Origin: Blasia pusilla
Taxonomy: Eukaryota > Marchantiophyta > Marchantiopsida > Blasiales
NCBI GenBank assembly: GCA_050084515.1
Contig: CM114274.1
Span: 33,108,001 to 33,172,000 of the forward strand
Length of the DNA stretch: 64,000 nt
Direction of reading: 5' to 3'
Position numbers and translations under genes: made by a program. Below are positions 43,851-57,780 of the stretch, piece by piece; position 1 is the first letter of the stretch; each line of letters begins with the position of its first letter. Under the pieces are notes generated by a model. It was not told the origin of the DNA and did no database searches. It worked only from the letters and a program-made list of their open reading frames with translations.

Positions 43851-46542
43851 TTGGTGACTCCTAGAGCAAGACAAAATAAATCTTTTGGGAACTCCACCAG
43901 CTCTCTTTTACCATCCCCCTTCTATATCCTACGCCTTCTAGAAAGTCCGACCCTAGGTACGTTCGTCCAAAATGGAGCGCGTTGGAAATTAATAATTCGT
44001 CTTAAAATACCCACCAAGAATAAAATAAAAGACGAGCTTTCCTCGGGCTGGACCAGCTACGACTTACATTGCAGGCCGTGTCACACTTCCCCCGGCTGCC
44101 ATCTCTCAGGTGGCCCCAGTTTCGAGCAGACTTGGACGCGAACTTTTTGTCATTTAATGCATGTCTACCGTGTGAATGAGTTCACTTACCTCCCATCTCC
44201 ACCTGGCTATAACGAGAGATTGGACGACCTATACGATTACTTTGCCGACACAATTGAAGGAAAGGGCTGCGCCCAAGTAATTTGAGAAGAATACACTATC
44301 TGTTCCTGTCAAAACCAGGAGAACAGATGGAAATAACCAGAAACAATTCAGATTTTCCAGAAACCTTAAGATGGGAATATCCAGAAAAAATCCTCAATGT
44401 CTCAGAGAAAACCTCTGAAAGATTAATAAACTTGAGAGTTGATATCAACACGAGAATACTCGTGTGATATCAAACAAGACAAATCCAATCTAGTCTCAGA
44501 TCGTGGTCCAGATCCAAAGACCGCTTCAGTTGGATTTCCGGTAATTGGAACCACGACAAGGGCGATGAGTGGGTTGGACATTTTCTCCATTTCCCTTGTA
44601 CCGTAAAGCTCTCGAGCGCAACTCGACAATTTGTGAGCAAGAAAAAAATCATCTCTTTCAAAAATACAACCGGGCAATCAAACTGGACAACTATAAGACA
44701 GAATCGTTACCTTCTGCAGAGAATTCTCCTTTTGACATAGACAAACCAAATATTTGAATGATCAGATGACCGGTTACCTCCTACGATCTAGACCTCCTCT
44801 AAGGCCTTAAAACACGAGCATTCAATACAGAAAATCAATCACCGCAGTAGAAAACTTCGACTTCACTCAGCTAATTGAGATGCATTTAGAAAGTAATAGA
44901 TCCGGTTTCGCCTCAGCAGGCAGATTTCCTACTTCTTTGTAAGTAAAGATTCACCGTCTTTGCGCCGACATGCTCGAGTTTCGCGCATCACAACCGCGAG
45001 AGCTGATTGAAATTTTCCCGTACCTGCTGAGGGCCTACTTCAGGTTGTCGTTGGGAGTCATACCGATGCCCTCCATCGTGATTCAGGCCTTCCTTTCCTG
45101 ACCCAGTTCGCAACCCCGTATCACCGACATGATATGATAGCTCCAGATCTAGTTTCTCCATTTCCTTGACCTTGCCCAGTATCAAAGGTTGCAAAAGTCT
45201 GCCTATCATACTGTGAAGTCCTGACGAATTCAGAGAGCAACTCAAACCTCTTCGCTGCTCTTTGACAGAAATAGAACACGTTTGATGCTCATCTTCTTCG
45301 ACAGTGGAAACATCCGTGATATTCTTTCACAACAGATGTTGCAACCCATGCATGAGACTTACAGGACACATCCGAGCATCTCGGCCGACTACCACTGCTG
45401 GCAGCATGTCTGGAAGGTCACAGAAGAAGTCAAAACTAAAAACTCCGATTACCCTTCCACTTTCAGAACTGTGGAGGCTCTCAACTGTTGAGCAGAACTT
45501 AACAAACAGGCGAAGGGCCTCGAAGTTCCAACCATAACCTCTGACAAATACTATCACGATGGAACTACCTGCTTTGCTTCATTCACTTCCTGGGCAGGCC
45601 CACCAGAGACAAAATTTCTTTCTCGCAACTTTAAGGAGTCGGTAGTAAATTTTCATGTACCGACTCAATCGATATTTGTTGAAATTCACATGACTAACCA
45701 GACTTCGAATTGCGAAATGACTTGAATGAGTACATTGCTGCACGAGATGTTGCAGGCAGATCTTTTCCCTACCCTCGGACATGAAGTTATGTAACACGTT
45801 ACTGTATAGCTAAAATGTTAAGGAGAAAAAAAAACGAAATCCTTGTACTGGGTGCAAGAAACTGACAATATATGAGTACAAAATTGTTCTGAAGGATTTG
45901 AATCAATGGTACAAATCTCAGGAGAATGATCTGCTCGTAACTACAACTAGAGAAACATTCATTCCTGATCAACAATATCATGCTGGCTTAAAGATGAGCT
46001 TGAATCACACAATTGGGTGTTCAAAAGAACCGCATTGGGAGATCACAAATGGACGCCTCTAGAATCTGTATATTCCAGCCTATCCCTCGGGGGTTATTGT
46101 GGAGAAAGAGGTCATGCGGAAGATTATGGAGGCATGGGCAGCGATGACTACCTCCAATGTTGATAAGTTTCAGCATTGGCTCTGGTGGTAGCTTCATTCA
46201 ACTCTGACCACCAAACGACCCCAACGGCTTTTGAATGCCAACCAGAATGAGGAACTGCAGGCATGGAGAGAATTAGTTATTATTTCATCTGGGCCGAAAA
46301 CAGACTCGACAGTGGACGACATAGTAAGGAAACAATTTATTTTAAGCAAAACATCGAAGCAATCCTCATATAAGAAAAAACGTAGTGCATTGATCAAACA
46401 TCTAGCCCTCAAAGATTTTCTTACATATTCAATTAATATTTTACAAATTCCTCATGTTCTACACATTCAGCCATCACGTTTTCTCTTTCAGATTTTCCGC
46501 ACGAAATTTTTTCAAGATCATTTTCCTTTACCACAAAAGTAG
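43851..46542 (+). pseudogene. Unrecognised protein pseudogene, convergent with the NT-C2 gene
   Basis: Plus-strand segments read as coherent protein between scattered stops and frameshifts. Examples: FTYLPSPPGYNERLDDLYDY (about 44170-44280), YLLRAYFRLSLGVIPMPSIV (about 45015-45090), HCWQHVWKVTEEVKTKNSDY and FASFTSWAGPPETKFLSRNF (45390-45640), and TGCKKLTIYEYKIVLKDLNQ. From 45814 to 46542 one frame has only two stops in about 243 codons, where roughly eleven would be expected by chance. No introns explain the stops. I do not recognise the family. It ends 117 bp from the stop of the minus-strand NT-C2 gene. Confidence 0.55.
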
Positions 46543-46658
46543 GAAATAGAAAGACGGTGCCTATGCACTGGAATATATACGCAGAAACATGTTCACTAAA
46601 AAAAGGTGACTTGGAACTGTACCTTTTTTCACTATTCATATAAGGGTTACCAACCCAG

Positions 46659-49600
46659 CTAAGCTTTCTTGCCATCTCGAACCAAATTCCGAACAGTCAT
46701 CACTAACTCCTCTCTTTGTGACTCAACTTCAGCATAGCGTAAGCTCATGGTAGCATATCTCTCTCGCAAGTCTTTCACATCCCCTTCCAGTTTTGAAGAA
46801 TGTCCTTTCAAGCGAACTAAATCAGTAATAACCTGATCCACATCCCCGTAGTTTTGCAGAGCAGCTGCTTGTACGTTTTGTTGCTTAGCAAACGCACTGC
46901 ATTCCACCATAGTAAAGAGAATTTGGTGAGTCATTCAGTACATATATAAATTAACTTATATCTATGAGGAATGAACAACTTAGCAGAAAAGAAGCACTGA
47001 GAAAGTGAGGGACAATAGGCAGCTCACTTCCGTAGCTGCAACTTATACATAGAGTTCGCTTCCAAAGCTTCTGCCAATTCAGTTTCCAAAGAAACCACTC
47101 TGTCCATAAGATTCCCAAACTTTGCAGTTTCCTTAAACCTCATGAAGCGGGTTTCAATTTGCTCATTTTCCTGTGGGTACACCAACGTGTAAGATTAAAT
47201 TCTTGCATCATTCCTACCAAAGTCCACTTCCTCAGGTTGACCTAACATGTAGGATTTGCGTATTCTGTATAATCTAGCTACGGACATTGCAATGGGAGGG
47301 GACTGGAAATAAACAAAAGTAGACAGAAGTAAACAATTTAACCTCACAAGGGAAATATTACTTAGACAGCCCGAGAAAACCCTAGGAATCAATGAGTACC
47401 TGACAAATAAACATGCTAGTGGGAAACATTGCAATTCTACTTTGGAAAAACATAATACCTCTTGTAGTCTTTGCACTTCCTTGTGCAGCACTTCTTGTGT
47501 ACTGAGTTGAGAAACGAGCTCTCGTTCTCGACGAGCTAACACTGCATTTAGGTTTTGCAGCCGTGTCAACTGCTACACAAACATCGCAGCACATCTTAGT
47601 GATCATATATATTTAAAATGTCACTGAAACTAATAGCTTGATGTGTATGCAATATATGACCTCGTACTACTACTACTTATTACTAATCCTTTGAATCCCC
47701 CTGATCTAAAACCTACAAGTGAAGAGTCGTCTGTTGGAACACTGGACAACTACAATAACGGTCCTGCATTATGTAACAACTTTTCCTCAATATACGGCAC
47801 CCTCAACAAGTCATACCTCCATCTGCAGCTGATCAATACCCAGATCAGGGCCACCCTGTATCAACTGTTCATTGGCCATTTCCAAGAGCTCAATCTTGTT
47901 GTACAGAATTGACTCTTTTGCACTAAAGTCGCGCTTCAAGGCATCTAAAGCCATGGCTTTACTCTTTATATCACCCTGGTCCAAAGAACAGAATTTACCA
48001 CTAATGAGTCCCTCTGACCGAATGTCAAAAACTCTTTGACTTCCAATCCAAAAACAAATCGAAACTTAATTGGACCAAGTAGCTCCACTCTGCCAGGTGC
48101 ATGGAATTCGGTTCTCAAGGAACAAACAGGAACACCATCAGATATTGCACTTGTGCTAAAACAACAAAAGAACCTGCTGGACACTGTCTGAACAATTGCA
48201 ATCATCGCATGTCAGAAAGGTTTTTCTTCCAGGTACAAGGAGAGCACTCATAATCTCATGAACCATTAGTTACCTCAAGTAATTTGACTCTCTCACGCAG
48301 ATCAGACAACTCCTTGGCCTCACGTGAAGGGGAACCAGCCATTCCATTAATCTTGCTATTAGACCTGGAGAGAGATCTTTGAAGGTAACTAGGACTGCCT
48401 CCATTGCTAATGGATCTCCCACTCTCTTCATAGTCTTTCTCCCTCAATTTCCTCTCCACATTTCCTAAGGCCTCCACTTTTTCTTGTAGTTCTCCTTCCA
48501 ACAACTCCACCTTCTTCCGGAACTCTTCTTTCTCCTCTTCTTGCTCAGTGAGTTTACGCTTGAACTCAGTGTTTTGGCGCTTGAGTTTAATAGATTCACT
48601 CCGCTGCTCTACATCCTGCAAGCGAGAGGCCCCTTGGGTTTCAATCTCCAGCTGAAGACGATTGACTTTTTCTTCTAGAGCAATCTTCGCATGTTTCAAC
48701 TCCTCATTCTCCTGCTGCCAAGCAGTTAAATCCTCCTCCAGATTCCTCTTCTCTTCCTGAAGAAATTCATTGAGCATATTGATATTCTTTGAAGAGGTAT
48801 CCAGGTTATCCCTTTCTGTTTTAACCCGATCAAGAGCACCTTGTATCCTTTGTAACTCAACACCAAGCATTTCTGCATCCTGAACCCTCATTTGAAGCTC
48901 ATCAAGCTCCCTTTCCATGCGGGTTTTTTCATCCATAACAAGAGCTAACTTCATCTCAGCTTCATCACAACGGCCCCTAGATAAAATTTCTTTCGCTTTT
49001 AGATCCCCACATTCCCGTTGAATTTCAGTCAGCTTGAAGACTATGTCTTGCTCCCTTGTTTTGGTTGCCTCGTTTTGAATTATCAGCTCCTGCATTCGGG
49101 AACCATAATCTGCCTTCAACAAGGTACACTGCTCATCTGCCTGTCTTACCTTTGCTTCCATTTGACGGAATCTCTCCTCCCACTCTCCTTTTTCTGCACG
49201 GAGTTCTGAGGCCTCCAAAAGGGCTTGCGAGGCCATCTTTTCCTTCTCATCATGCGAAGAGGACATCTGCTCTGTCAGGCGTTGTAACTCTGTCTGCATC
49301 CGCTCTATTGCAGCAGCCTTTTCCCAGCGAATCCTCCTCAGGGTTTCCTCACCTCGATTGGCTCTTTGCTCTGCCTCACCATTTGTCTGTTTCATTGTTT
49401 CAATCTCGGCAAGAAATTTTCCTGACTTCTCTTCATTCTCCGTTCGCAGCAGAAGCATTTCTCCCTCCAAAGATGATATGGTCTTTGATGCTACAGAATA
49501 ATTTTCAGACACATCTAGTAAATTGGCCTCTAATCCAGCCTGTATCTTCTCCAAATGAGAGATTTGTTCTTTCAGTCCTCTTGATGTATCCACATAGGCC

Positions 49601-52600
49601 AGAGCTTCCTGCTCCAACTTCTCTATCTGCCTCTGAAGCTCCTGCTGAGCAATTACATTCTCTTCCCTTTCTTCAACAAAGGCCGCCAGCTTTGCTTCCA
49701 GCTGAGAAACCTTGTTCTGGTGCTCCTTAGTTGCTGCATGGAGAGCTACTTCACTCTTGCTCTTTTCACCCTGGTGATCTACCAAACGAGTCTCCAGCAT
49801 CCCCTTCTCTGACTTATAGCTTTCTCTCTCTTCCGTTACATTCCGAAGTTGCAGCTCAAGGCCACGAATTCGTTCTGTGAGCTTTATATTCTCTTCCTCC
49901 ATATCTGTAAATTGACTTTCGAGATCATCTTTAGTACTCTCTAATTCAGATGCCCTCCTTTCAAGATTCTTTCTGGAGGTAGATAGAGTATCCATTTGCG
50001 CCCTCAGGGTAACGAGTTCTGCTTGCAACAATTCCACATGGTCATGTCGCAAATTGGCCTCTGCCTCTCCCGTCTGCAATTTGAGCTCCAGCTGCTTTCT
50101 CTCAATTTCGAGTTCTTCCTTCTCTCTCTCTAATTGACCCACATGCTCTTCGAGTTGTCTTCTAGAAACTTTCACGGAACCCATCTCCTCTGACAGTATG
50201 GATAGTTGGAATTCCAGCTCTTCTATTTGTGATTTACCAAGCCGCTCACCTTCAAGTGAATCTTGCAAAGTGGTCTCCAAACCAGCTTTTACACTTTTTA
50301 GTTCCTGAGCAGTAGCTTCAAGCTCTCTAATTGTGGCAACATGGGCCGCAATCTGTTTATTCGCATGAGCTACTTCTGTTTCTCGCCCTTGCATCTGATA
50401 TGCAACTTCCCCGTATTCTGATGTGCCCTTCAAACGCTCCTCCATCTCAGCTTTCTCAGATTGCAACTGAGCTACAATGCTCTCAGTCCTTGCCTTTGCA
50501 TCTACAATATTTCTCATTTCTTCTTTCAACCGTCGAATATCATCTTCCAGACCTGCAATTTTATCTAAAGCAATACTGTGCTCCTCTTCTGCACGAGAGG
50601 AAGTCTCTTCTATGACCCTGAGCTCTTGTTCTTGTGCAGCAAAAGCTTCTCTTGCTTCTGTAAGGCTTCTCTCCAAATCTCCTCCTAGCCGTGTCTTCAA
50701 GTCTCCCTTTAACTCCTCTCTTTCAAAGTGTAAACGGGCTAACTCTGATTTAACCGCCTCAAGCTCCACACTGCCACTATGAGCCTCGTCTTCTGCATTC
50801 TTTAGTCGATTTACCAGTAGCACATTCTCTGCCCGGAGCTCTTCAACCAAGTTTTGCACGTCTCCCACATGCCCCTTGCTGAGGATGAGATAATTCTCTT
50901 CAACACCTTTGGAAGCAGAGAGCTTTCTTTCGAGCTCAGTGACAAGACTTCGGAGTTTAGTAAGTTCACCATTGTCCTGAGGGACATATCCTGGTATCAC
51001 CTCGCTCTCCTTTCTCTTGGCACTGTCCAATTTTGCATGCAATTCCACGTTTTCATTAGCTAGCTCCTTAGCTTCATTCTCCAACTCCTCAACATCTGTG
51101 GTCAATCTCTCAACCATTGTCTCCAGACTCTTGATATGCAGCTCATCACCAATCTTTGGTGAAGAGTAGACTCCATGAGAAACAACTTGAGCTTTCAAAA
51201 TCCTTTTCTCTTCTTCTAAAGCAGCTACTTTTTGCTTCCACTGTTGCTCTATTTTAGCAATAGAATCTTGCTCCTTGCTGTCGAGATGCTTCTCCAGATC
51301 ATTACTTGAGACTGTGAGCTGTTCTGCCTCCTTCCTGTGCTGCTCCAAGGTCTCTTCTAGCTCTTTGATCCCCAACATTAAGTCCATATTAGAATCTTGT
51401 GTCTTTCGAAGAAGCAAGTTGAGATTGTTGTTTTCATCCTTTTGAATGTGAATCTCATCTTGTAGCTCTCTTATAGTATTTTGTGCATCCTCGACTTTCC
51501 ATCTAGCATTCCCTTCTCCTGTTTCTCTCTCTTCAAGAGCCATCATTGATGATCTTGCCTGCTCCAACTCCTGCTTCAAACGATCACGCTCTGCCACTAG
51601 AGTGTTCATTTCCATCCCACTCTCTGCTTCCTTTCGGACATGTGAATTCAACTGCTGTTTCAGTGTCTCAATCTCGATGTTGAGCTTGCGGTTCTGTCTC
51701 TGTGTTGAAACAGTATCCATTCGAAGTTCTTCTATTGTTGTTTCAGCAGCTGCCAGATCTGCTTCCAAAGCCTCTCTCCCTCCCAAGTCTGTTTGAGAGT
51801 TCACCCTATAACCATTCTCTGAGGCTCCACGCGATCGCTGGCTTCCCCAATCTCGTTCATTATTAGACCTGGCGCTAAATGGCACTGCCCCAGGGTGCGG
51901 ACCATTGGGATTAATGGGACTCTTACTATATGCAGGTGGAAGAGGCGTAGTCGAATTAAATGAATCCTGACTGCTTACAGTTTTGTTTACGCCTCTATCT
52001 CGGTCACGCTCCCTTTCTTGCCTGCCTGAACTGTTCATTGAACTGGTTGGAGAGTGCGCATCACCAGCCGTAAGTGCACGTCCGCTTCCGTTTTGAGTGG
52101 CAAGCCTGGGTGTCGAGGCATCCAGAGAATCACTGCTATGCCTCGTAGGTATATCCTGCTTACAAAATCAAAACATTTCGATTGGTTTATCATATTGTAA
52201 CATGGCAAAATTTTGGAGTTCCATGAGCTTGACAATTGTCGTTTTATTAGATATTGCATTAGCTAAACATCATCCAGACGTTCAATTCAGACCACATTCA
52301 TTGGTCAGGCATTACAATCAATCTTCGCTGATTCATTTGACCAGTACTCAAGGATTAAGACAGTAGAAAACCAAAGGAGGGCAATGCAGCCCAATCAACT
52401 CCGAACTCACCCTTTGCAGTCTATTTCCACTCCCATTGTTTGCCTGCAAAGTGCAAAGTAAATCCAAGTCAGACAATCATAACATATTGAATGGCCATAC
52501 GATCTATACAACAACCGTTCCAAGAGAAAACCCTAATTTCTGAGAGAGAATCCTGCAACAGGGCCACTCTCAAATCAGCCCTGTGAAGTATGGACAAATC

Positions 52601-55600
52601 CTGATTCTACAACAGAATCATGAAAAAACGTCCATTGTAGGCAAGAGAATGTCATCCGCCTTCTTTTGGACAGCTATAAACAAGGTTCTCCCGATCAGGA
52701 ACAAGGCGGAGTTCAGCGGAAATTCGGAACAAACCTTCAATTGGGAATTTGATTTAGAAGATATCGGAGCACTTGTGTTTGATGTTGCACTGCTGGTTGT
52801 AAAGTTGCCAGAATTATCTGAATCTTCTAATTCCTCGTCATCGGTAACACTCAGACCTTCGTCATCTTCAAGTGCCACATCACTACGATCCGATGCCCGA
52901 CTTTTATCCAATTCACGACTGGTACAGAAAATTGTGACTCGTTAGCCTTTCATCTGCCACTCCACATGGTTGCTTTTCTAACTCAGAGCTTTCACACCAA
53001 GCTCGCAAATCTTTTAGGAAGGAAATATAGCATATCTGAATAAAAGTGGATACGAAAGTACAAAAGCTCGGGGGCAAAGTTGTAAGACAACTTAACAACC
53101 ACCTGAACGGAAAAGAAAAAGCGGGGGAACCCCCTTCAAAACGCTATAATCTCGCCGGGGGGTCCACGCGGCACTCTCGCAAGCATGCGAATCCCCCAGA
53201 ACTGAGAAACCTAGTGGGCGGTAAGGCCTAAGAGTGTACACCAAGATCTAGCAATCACTCCAAAACTGCAACATTAGATAACTAGCAAGTAGATTTCAGA
53301 AGAAACTATACCCAGAATTCGTTCGAGGTGTGAGACAAGTTATGGTCGCCTGCATACATGTAGCACAAAGTTAGCATGTACAATGCATGAAATTAAGTCC
53401 GAGAAACGAGCCATCCGACTAGCCCCAAAATTTACCATACGGTCACGAAATTGCTGCGTTGAGAGGCTCAATACCGTCAATCAGGAGCCGATGGATGAGT
53501 GTAATTTTACATCTTGAGAATAGCCAATTACAGGATTGCGTTTGCAAATGAGTTCGAAAAATTCAACGGAATGGCCCATGCACGCTTATTTTCTTTCTAG
53601 GAACAGATTACAACAATCCGGACCGCAACTTACATGCAATATTGTCCCAGAATTGCAATTTTTTAAAGGCAGGTCTATCTTTGTTGAATTATTCGAGACT
53701 GCATAGTCCGCAACATTCACGGTCACATCTCCCAGCACTCCCGAACGTGATGAACCCTGTCCACCCAAATTCGAAACAAATCTTGTGTTCATTTCCACAC
53801 GAACACGACTACCAACCCAAGACTGTGTAAAGCACATGTGGAACGATCTAAAAATAGAACTCGGATGAGTGTGAAATCACAGACATGAACACAAATTTAT
53901 GTGATTACTTTTACAACGTACATCTCCTTCAATACATAAAATTAGACCAAGAAAATCTAAACACGGTCTTCAACTCTAACTCGAGGAAAACAGCTCTGAG
54001 AGCCCTAAACTTCCTCAAGACAGGCTGGCGAGGAAACAAATATACAGCAAAAATTCAAACTTTGAACAAATAAAACAGTCAAGAGCACGAGAAAAGTAAC
54101 AACGGACATAAGTTGTTGAGGCGCAAGTCATCTTCTTGTGATCTCCAATGTTATACAACATTTGTCTCAAGAAAAGAAGAGTAGCAATAGTCCACACCAA
54201 CCACATACCGTAGAGACAATAAATTTGTAGAACTTTTCTTCATACTCCTTGGTTTTGGTGTCCTGTACAAGTTTTGTAGATTCTATGGTGGCATCTTGCC
54301 ATTGGCAAACTCCATTCTTGACGGTAGCTCTTGTTGTCTTATAGCTCAATCTTCCTGTTTCCACAGGAATCACCGTAACTACTAGCTTCTCCCATCCTGA
54401 TAGAGGGACCTAAAGCACAGGCACAGAAAAGCAAATTGTCAGTTCGCAGATGGACAAACTTTGTCTAGAGCAAGTCGATGGCAACATAAGAAACCCGTTA
54501 CGTTTGGCTTACCGATATCACTAGACGTAGGAATCAACAGCTTTTGGTGATAGGAAGATGGTCCTCGTGCAACTGAAGCTTGGTTAAGAATAAGATGAAC
54601 GAGAATAATCATGTGTTTCCTCCTTTGCCATTCAAGATTCCTTCTTCTCAAGATGTCATACTAATCTAGATTTCCCATTCCAAGAACCAGAAACCCACGT
54701 TGTAATTATCAAGAACGGCTTTGTGGCAGAGGGTTTGCAAATCTCACAAAGATGTCCTAAACGTCTTCAATCTAGAGAGCTGAAAAAATGCTAAAGCTTA
54801 GCAATAGTTTCCCTTGGAATGATCCATTAGACGGAAGTGTGTCTGTAGAAGAGGTTACACTGTAAGAAGTCCAAATGACTTCATGAATCTCATCAAAAGA
54901 CCACGGATAAAATGATGTACTAACGCCCTCAAACTCCTAGTTTGTCCTGTACCAACGTCCAGTTCGGTGAAGGACTCACAAGGACTTTCACACCGTCTCC
55001 ATTAAATCCCGAACATGGGAGCGGGGAAACGGAACGCTCAGATTTTCTGTCACTGCTACAGACGCGACAGGAAAACTCTGATTCTTTGTTCGCTGGCAGA
55101 CAATGAATGACTGATTAGAGTTTTAGTCCACGGGGTCCCCACAGGGCCATGGGACTTAGCAGAGAGAGATATGGGAAGGAAACCAAGCAGCTGTAGCTGA
55201 GGAAAGTAGCAAACTAATAGTCACAAATCACGGCGCCGTAACAACAACACGAGAGACGACTAAACTCATTTGTTGTCCTCAGAGACCCGAGAAGGCTATG
55301 AGACGTAGAGAAATCTAAAGAGGGAATCGGCAGATAGGTAGACATTTATTTCCCTTCACCAATGACTAAAGTACCACGTAAGTTTCGCATAGGAAGAAGG
55401 GTCGGGAAAAATAGCCGAAAAGCAGGTGGCAGAATAAACCCAAAAGAAGTAGTGCGGGTAGCTCATGAGGTAGAAATCGCATGAACGCCAAGAAATGAGA
55501 GGAGAAATGGGCAAAAGGATCCAAAACCTGACAAGAAATCTGGTCTTAACTATCGTACAGATCCTGCCAGAACCTAGCGGGCAACATTCCATTTCCTGAG

Positions 55601-56137
55601 AAATCGGTATAACGCGGGATAGACTCCCAAATACTGCCTAAATGTTGCAGCAGTTAATATAGCGTTCCTGAGAATGACGATTATAAATCCTTGCGTCGCC
55701 ATGCCAGTTTTAGGAACTTTCTCCTTGTGTTCCCGAGAATTGGTACCCAAGCTAAACCATCATTAAAATCGTACGCTGAGACAAGACCAAGCTTTGGTAC
55801 TAAGGCAAATTATAAACTCAAACTAAAGAAACCACCGAAACAATAGCTACGACCCACGGACCACACGCCCTCGGAACGAACCGTACAGAGGCACGGAGGA
55901 TCAAGCGTCCAACAGGAGATGAGAGACCATTAGTACTTGCGAAGGTAAGCGCCAGTCAGTTTTACGGGATCGGAGATAAAAACCACCCGGCTATCTTGAA
56001 ACAAGGAGAAAAAACTGTAGTTGACAAGGCCTTTCGCGTTTTGTTGAAAATGTACGCACCTTGGTGGCCGAAAACGCAAACTTGAAGTCCACTTTCTCTT
56101 TCACCTTCTCGCCCCTCCGCTTGAGTGATTTAAACAT
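46659..56137 (-). CDS. NT-C2 domain long coiled-coil protein (plant myosin-heavy-chain-related), 1730 aa
   Basis: Eleven coding exons with GT-AG introns and matching phases: 56137-56060, 54409-54209, 53756-53634, 53349-53312, 52918-52735, 52443-52411, 52155-48274, 47975-47817, 47572-47459, 47170-47028 and 46896-46659. Residues about 1-150 form the NT-C2 (EEIG1/EHBP1-type) domain, starting MFKSLKRRGEKVKEKVDFKF, with KLVQDTKTKEYEEKFYKFIV and LPLKNCNSGTILH. A Ser/Asp-rich linker follows. Then comes a coiled coil of about 1,350 residues, mostly in one 3.9-kb exon. The C-terminus holds the family blocks DRVVSLETELAEALEAN and REELVMTVRNL. No stop or frameshift, so probably functional. NT-C2 domains are thought to tether proteins to membranes; relatives include plant PMI1-type organelle-movement proteins. 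The role here is inferred. Confidence 0.92.
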
Positions 56138-57780
56138 CTTCGCTACCCTATCCTTGTTCACATGTTTTGGCTCTGAACAAGCTCAAGTGGCACCTTAGAT
56201 AATTCTACTCACGGTACATCCTTCCAAAGTCCACATCATCACGTGATCCCTGTCTTCACACGATGTTCTACCGATATGTATTCCTGTTCAGCTGTATCTT
56301 CTACTGCATATCACTCCAAATCCTCCTCACGCGGGATGCTTAAGAGTACAGAGCACTTCTCCTATTGAGCATCTGCTGAGACAGATGTCCAGACAGTTCC
56401 TGTGACGATGAAGTACCACTGTAAGCAAACGTCCCCCTGCTCCACACACAAGATGTGCATTCGAATGGACCGCCATATTAGACCATTCCCTCACCATTAA
56501 GTCCTGCTCGATCCATTATCTACCATGAGTGTCTGTCAGCGGAACAAGATAACTCTTTCACTCTGTCCCCCACGCTAACTTCGTTGTTATGGTCAGCCAG
56601 ATCTTGTGTTGTCTATCTCTTTCTCTCTCTGTCGGTGGCCAATCCTTAGTGTAAACTAGAGACTCGAAACAAGTCTCTCCAGTCTAAGTAGCTCTCAATT
56701 TCCAAAATGAAAAGAATGATGAGGAGACTAACATCTGGCGGTTAACTCAAATTTGAAACATATTCATGGAGATCCGACCTCAACTCAACCGCAGCTGACT
56801 TCGTCCTCCTGTACGACTTCCAGCGCAAAGAAGCCCCATATCTGATGGGATTGCTCAAATTCCCCAATCTAAACCGAGATCTGTGCATTCTACATGGGAG
56901 TACATCAGAAATCCTGCTCAACTCTTAAGAGGAGCTCACCCCTTTGCTCATGAAATGTAATCACACTCTCCACACTAATTATAATGCGACAGCTCAGACC
57001 AGAGATGCCACGATTTGAAGAGAAAACTCGATGCACACCGCCTACAATAGCACACGCATGAAACAGATACTGGTGTATCCACCATTCCATCTCCAACTTT
57101 CACACTGGAATACCACTTCTTCAAATTCCAGCTACCCCTGTCTCATAAAACCACCGCAATTTCTCATGTTTTCGCCCTAAACAAGCTCTCCAATCCAGTG
57201 TTCGAATACATCTCCTCTATGGCGCTTCCCTTCCCATCCTGGAACGACGGCACAAAGAACTTCTGTACCTACCGCCAAATTGCGCCGCATCTCCGAACTG
57301 AAATGCTTCCTCGGCATCCTCCAATGAACCTCCACGGGCATGGAGACTCTCGTTACCCTCGATCGCGTCTCCGTCCCGTCCCACGACGATTTCGCACTCG
57401 CCTCCACCTCTCGGTGTCCTCGTCCCCCGCTTCTCTTGTGTCGCGATCACGCTCGCTGCTGTTTCTCTGCGTGTCTGTTCCCCACGTTCGCTCGCTCTTG
57501 ACGAGAACAGACCGGACAAAACCCAGCGCTTCCTTCGGATCAACCGCGTTGAACTAGCCCAACAGAGCAATCGAATAAACAAACATATGAAAACGCCCCG
57601 TCGGGTAAACTGCGTTAAACTCTCAAGACCGCACAACGTGCGTGAAAGTCGCGTGTTTCCGTCCGCGATCTCCTCGAAAGCGAGAGGAAAACCACTACAA
57701 AGACTCACTGATGACCCTTCGGTGCTCCAGTCAGCTCTTACGGATTTCTACCAGTACCTCCCTCGACGATCTTGAGTATT
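56138..57780 (-). other. Upstream region and likely 5' UTR of the NT-C2 gene
   Basis: In the minus orientation 57700-57270 is a GC-rich, GA-rich leader-like stretch ending near a donor (GGCG|gtaggtac, about 57272). A possible acceptor (ttgttcag) lies about 40 nt before the ATG at 56137. I infer a noncoding first exon and a roughly 1.1-kb 5'-UTR intron. Open frames here have no protein character. RNA evidence would decide. Confidence 0.35.

Noticed and set aside
49056-49730. 224-codon plus-strand open frame opposite the NT-C2 gene
   Set aside because: It is the antisense of the coiled-coil exon. Its Leu/Pro/Ser-rich composition is the usual shadow of a Glu/Lys-rich coding strand, and it has no motif.
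57198-57708. Open frames of 119 and 163 codons on both strands at 57.2-57.7 kb
   Set aside because: They lie in a GC-rich leader/promoter-like block. Amino-acid composition follows base composition, no domain is visible, and a noncoding first exon fits better.
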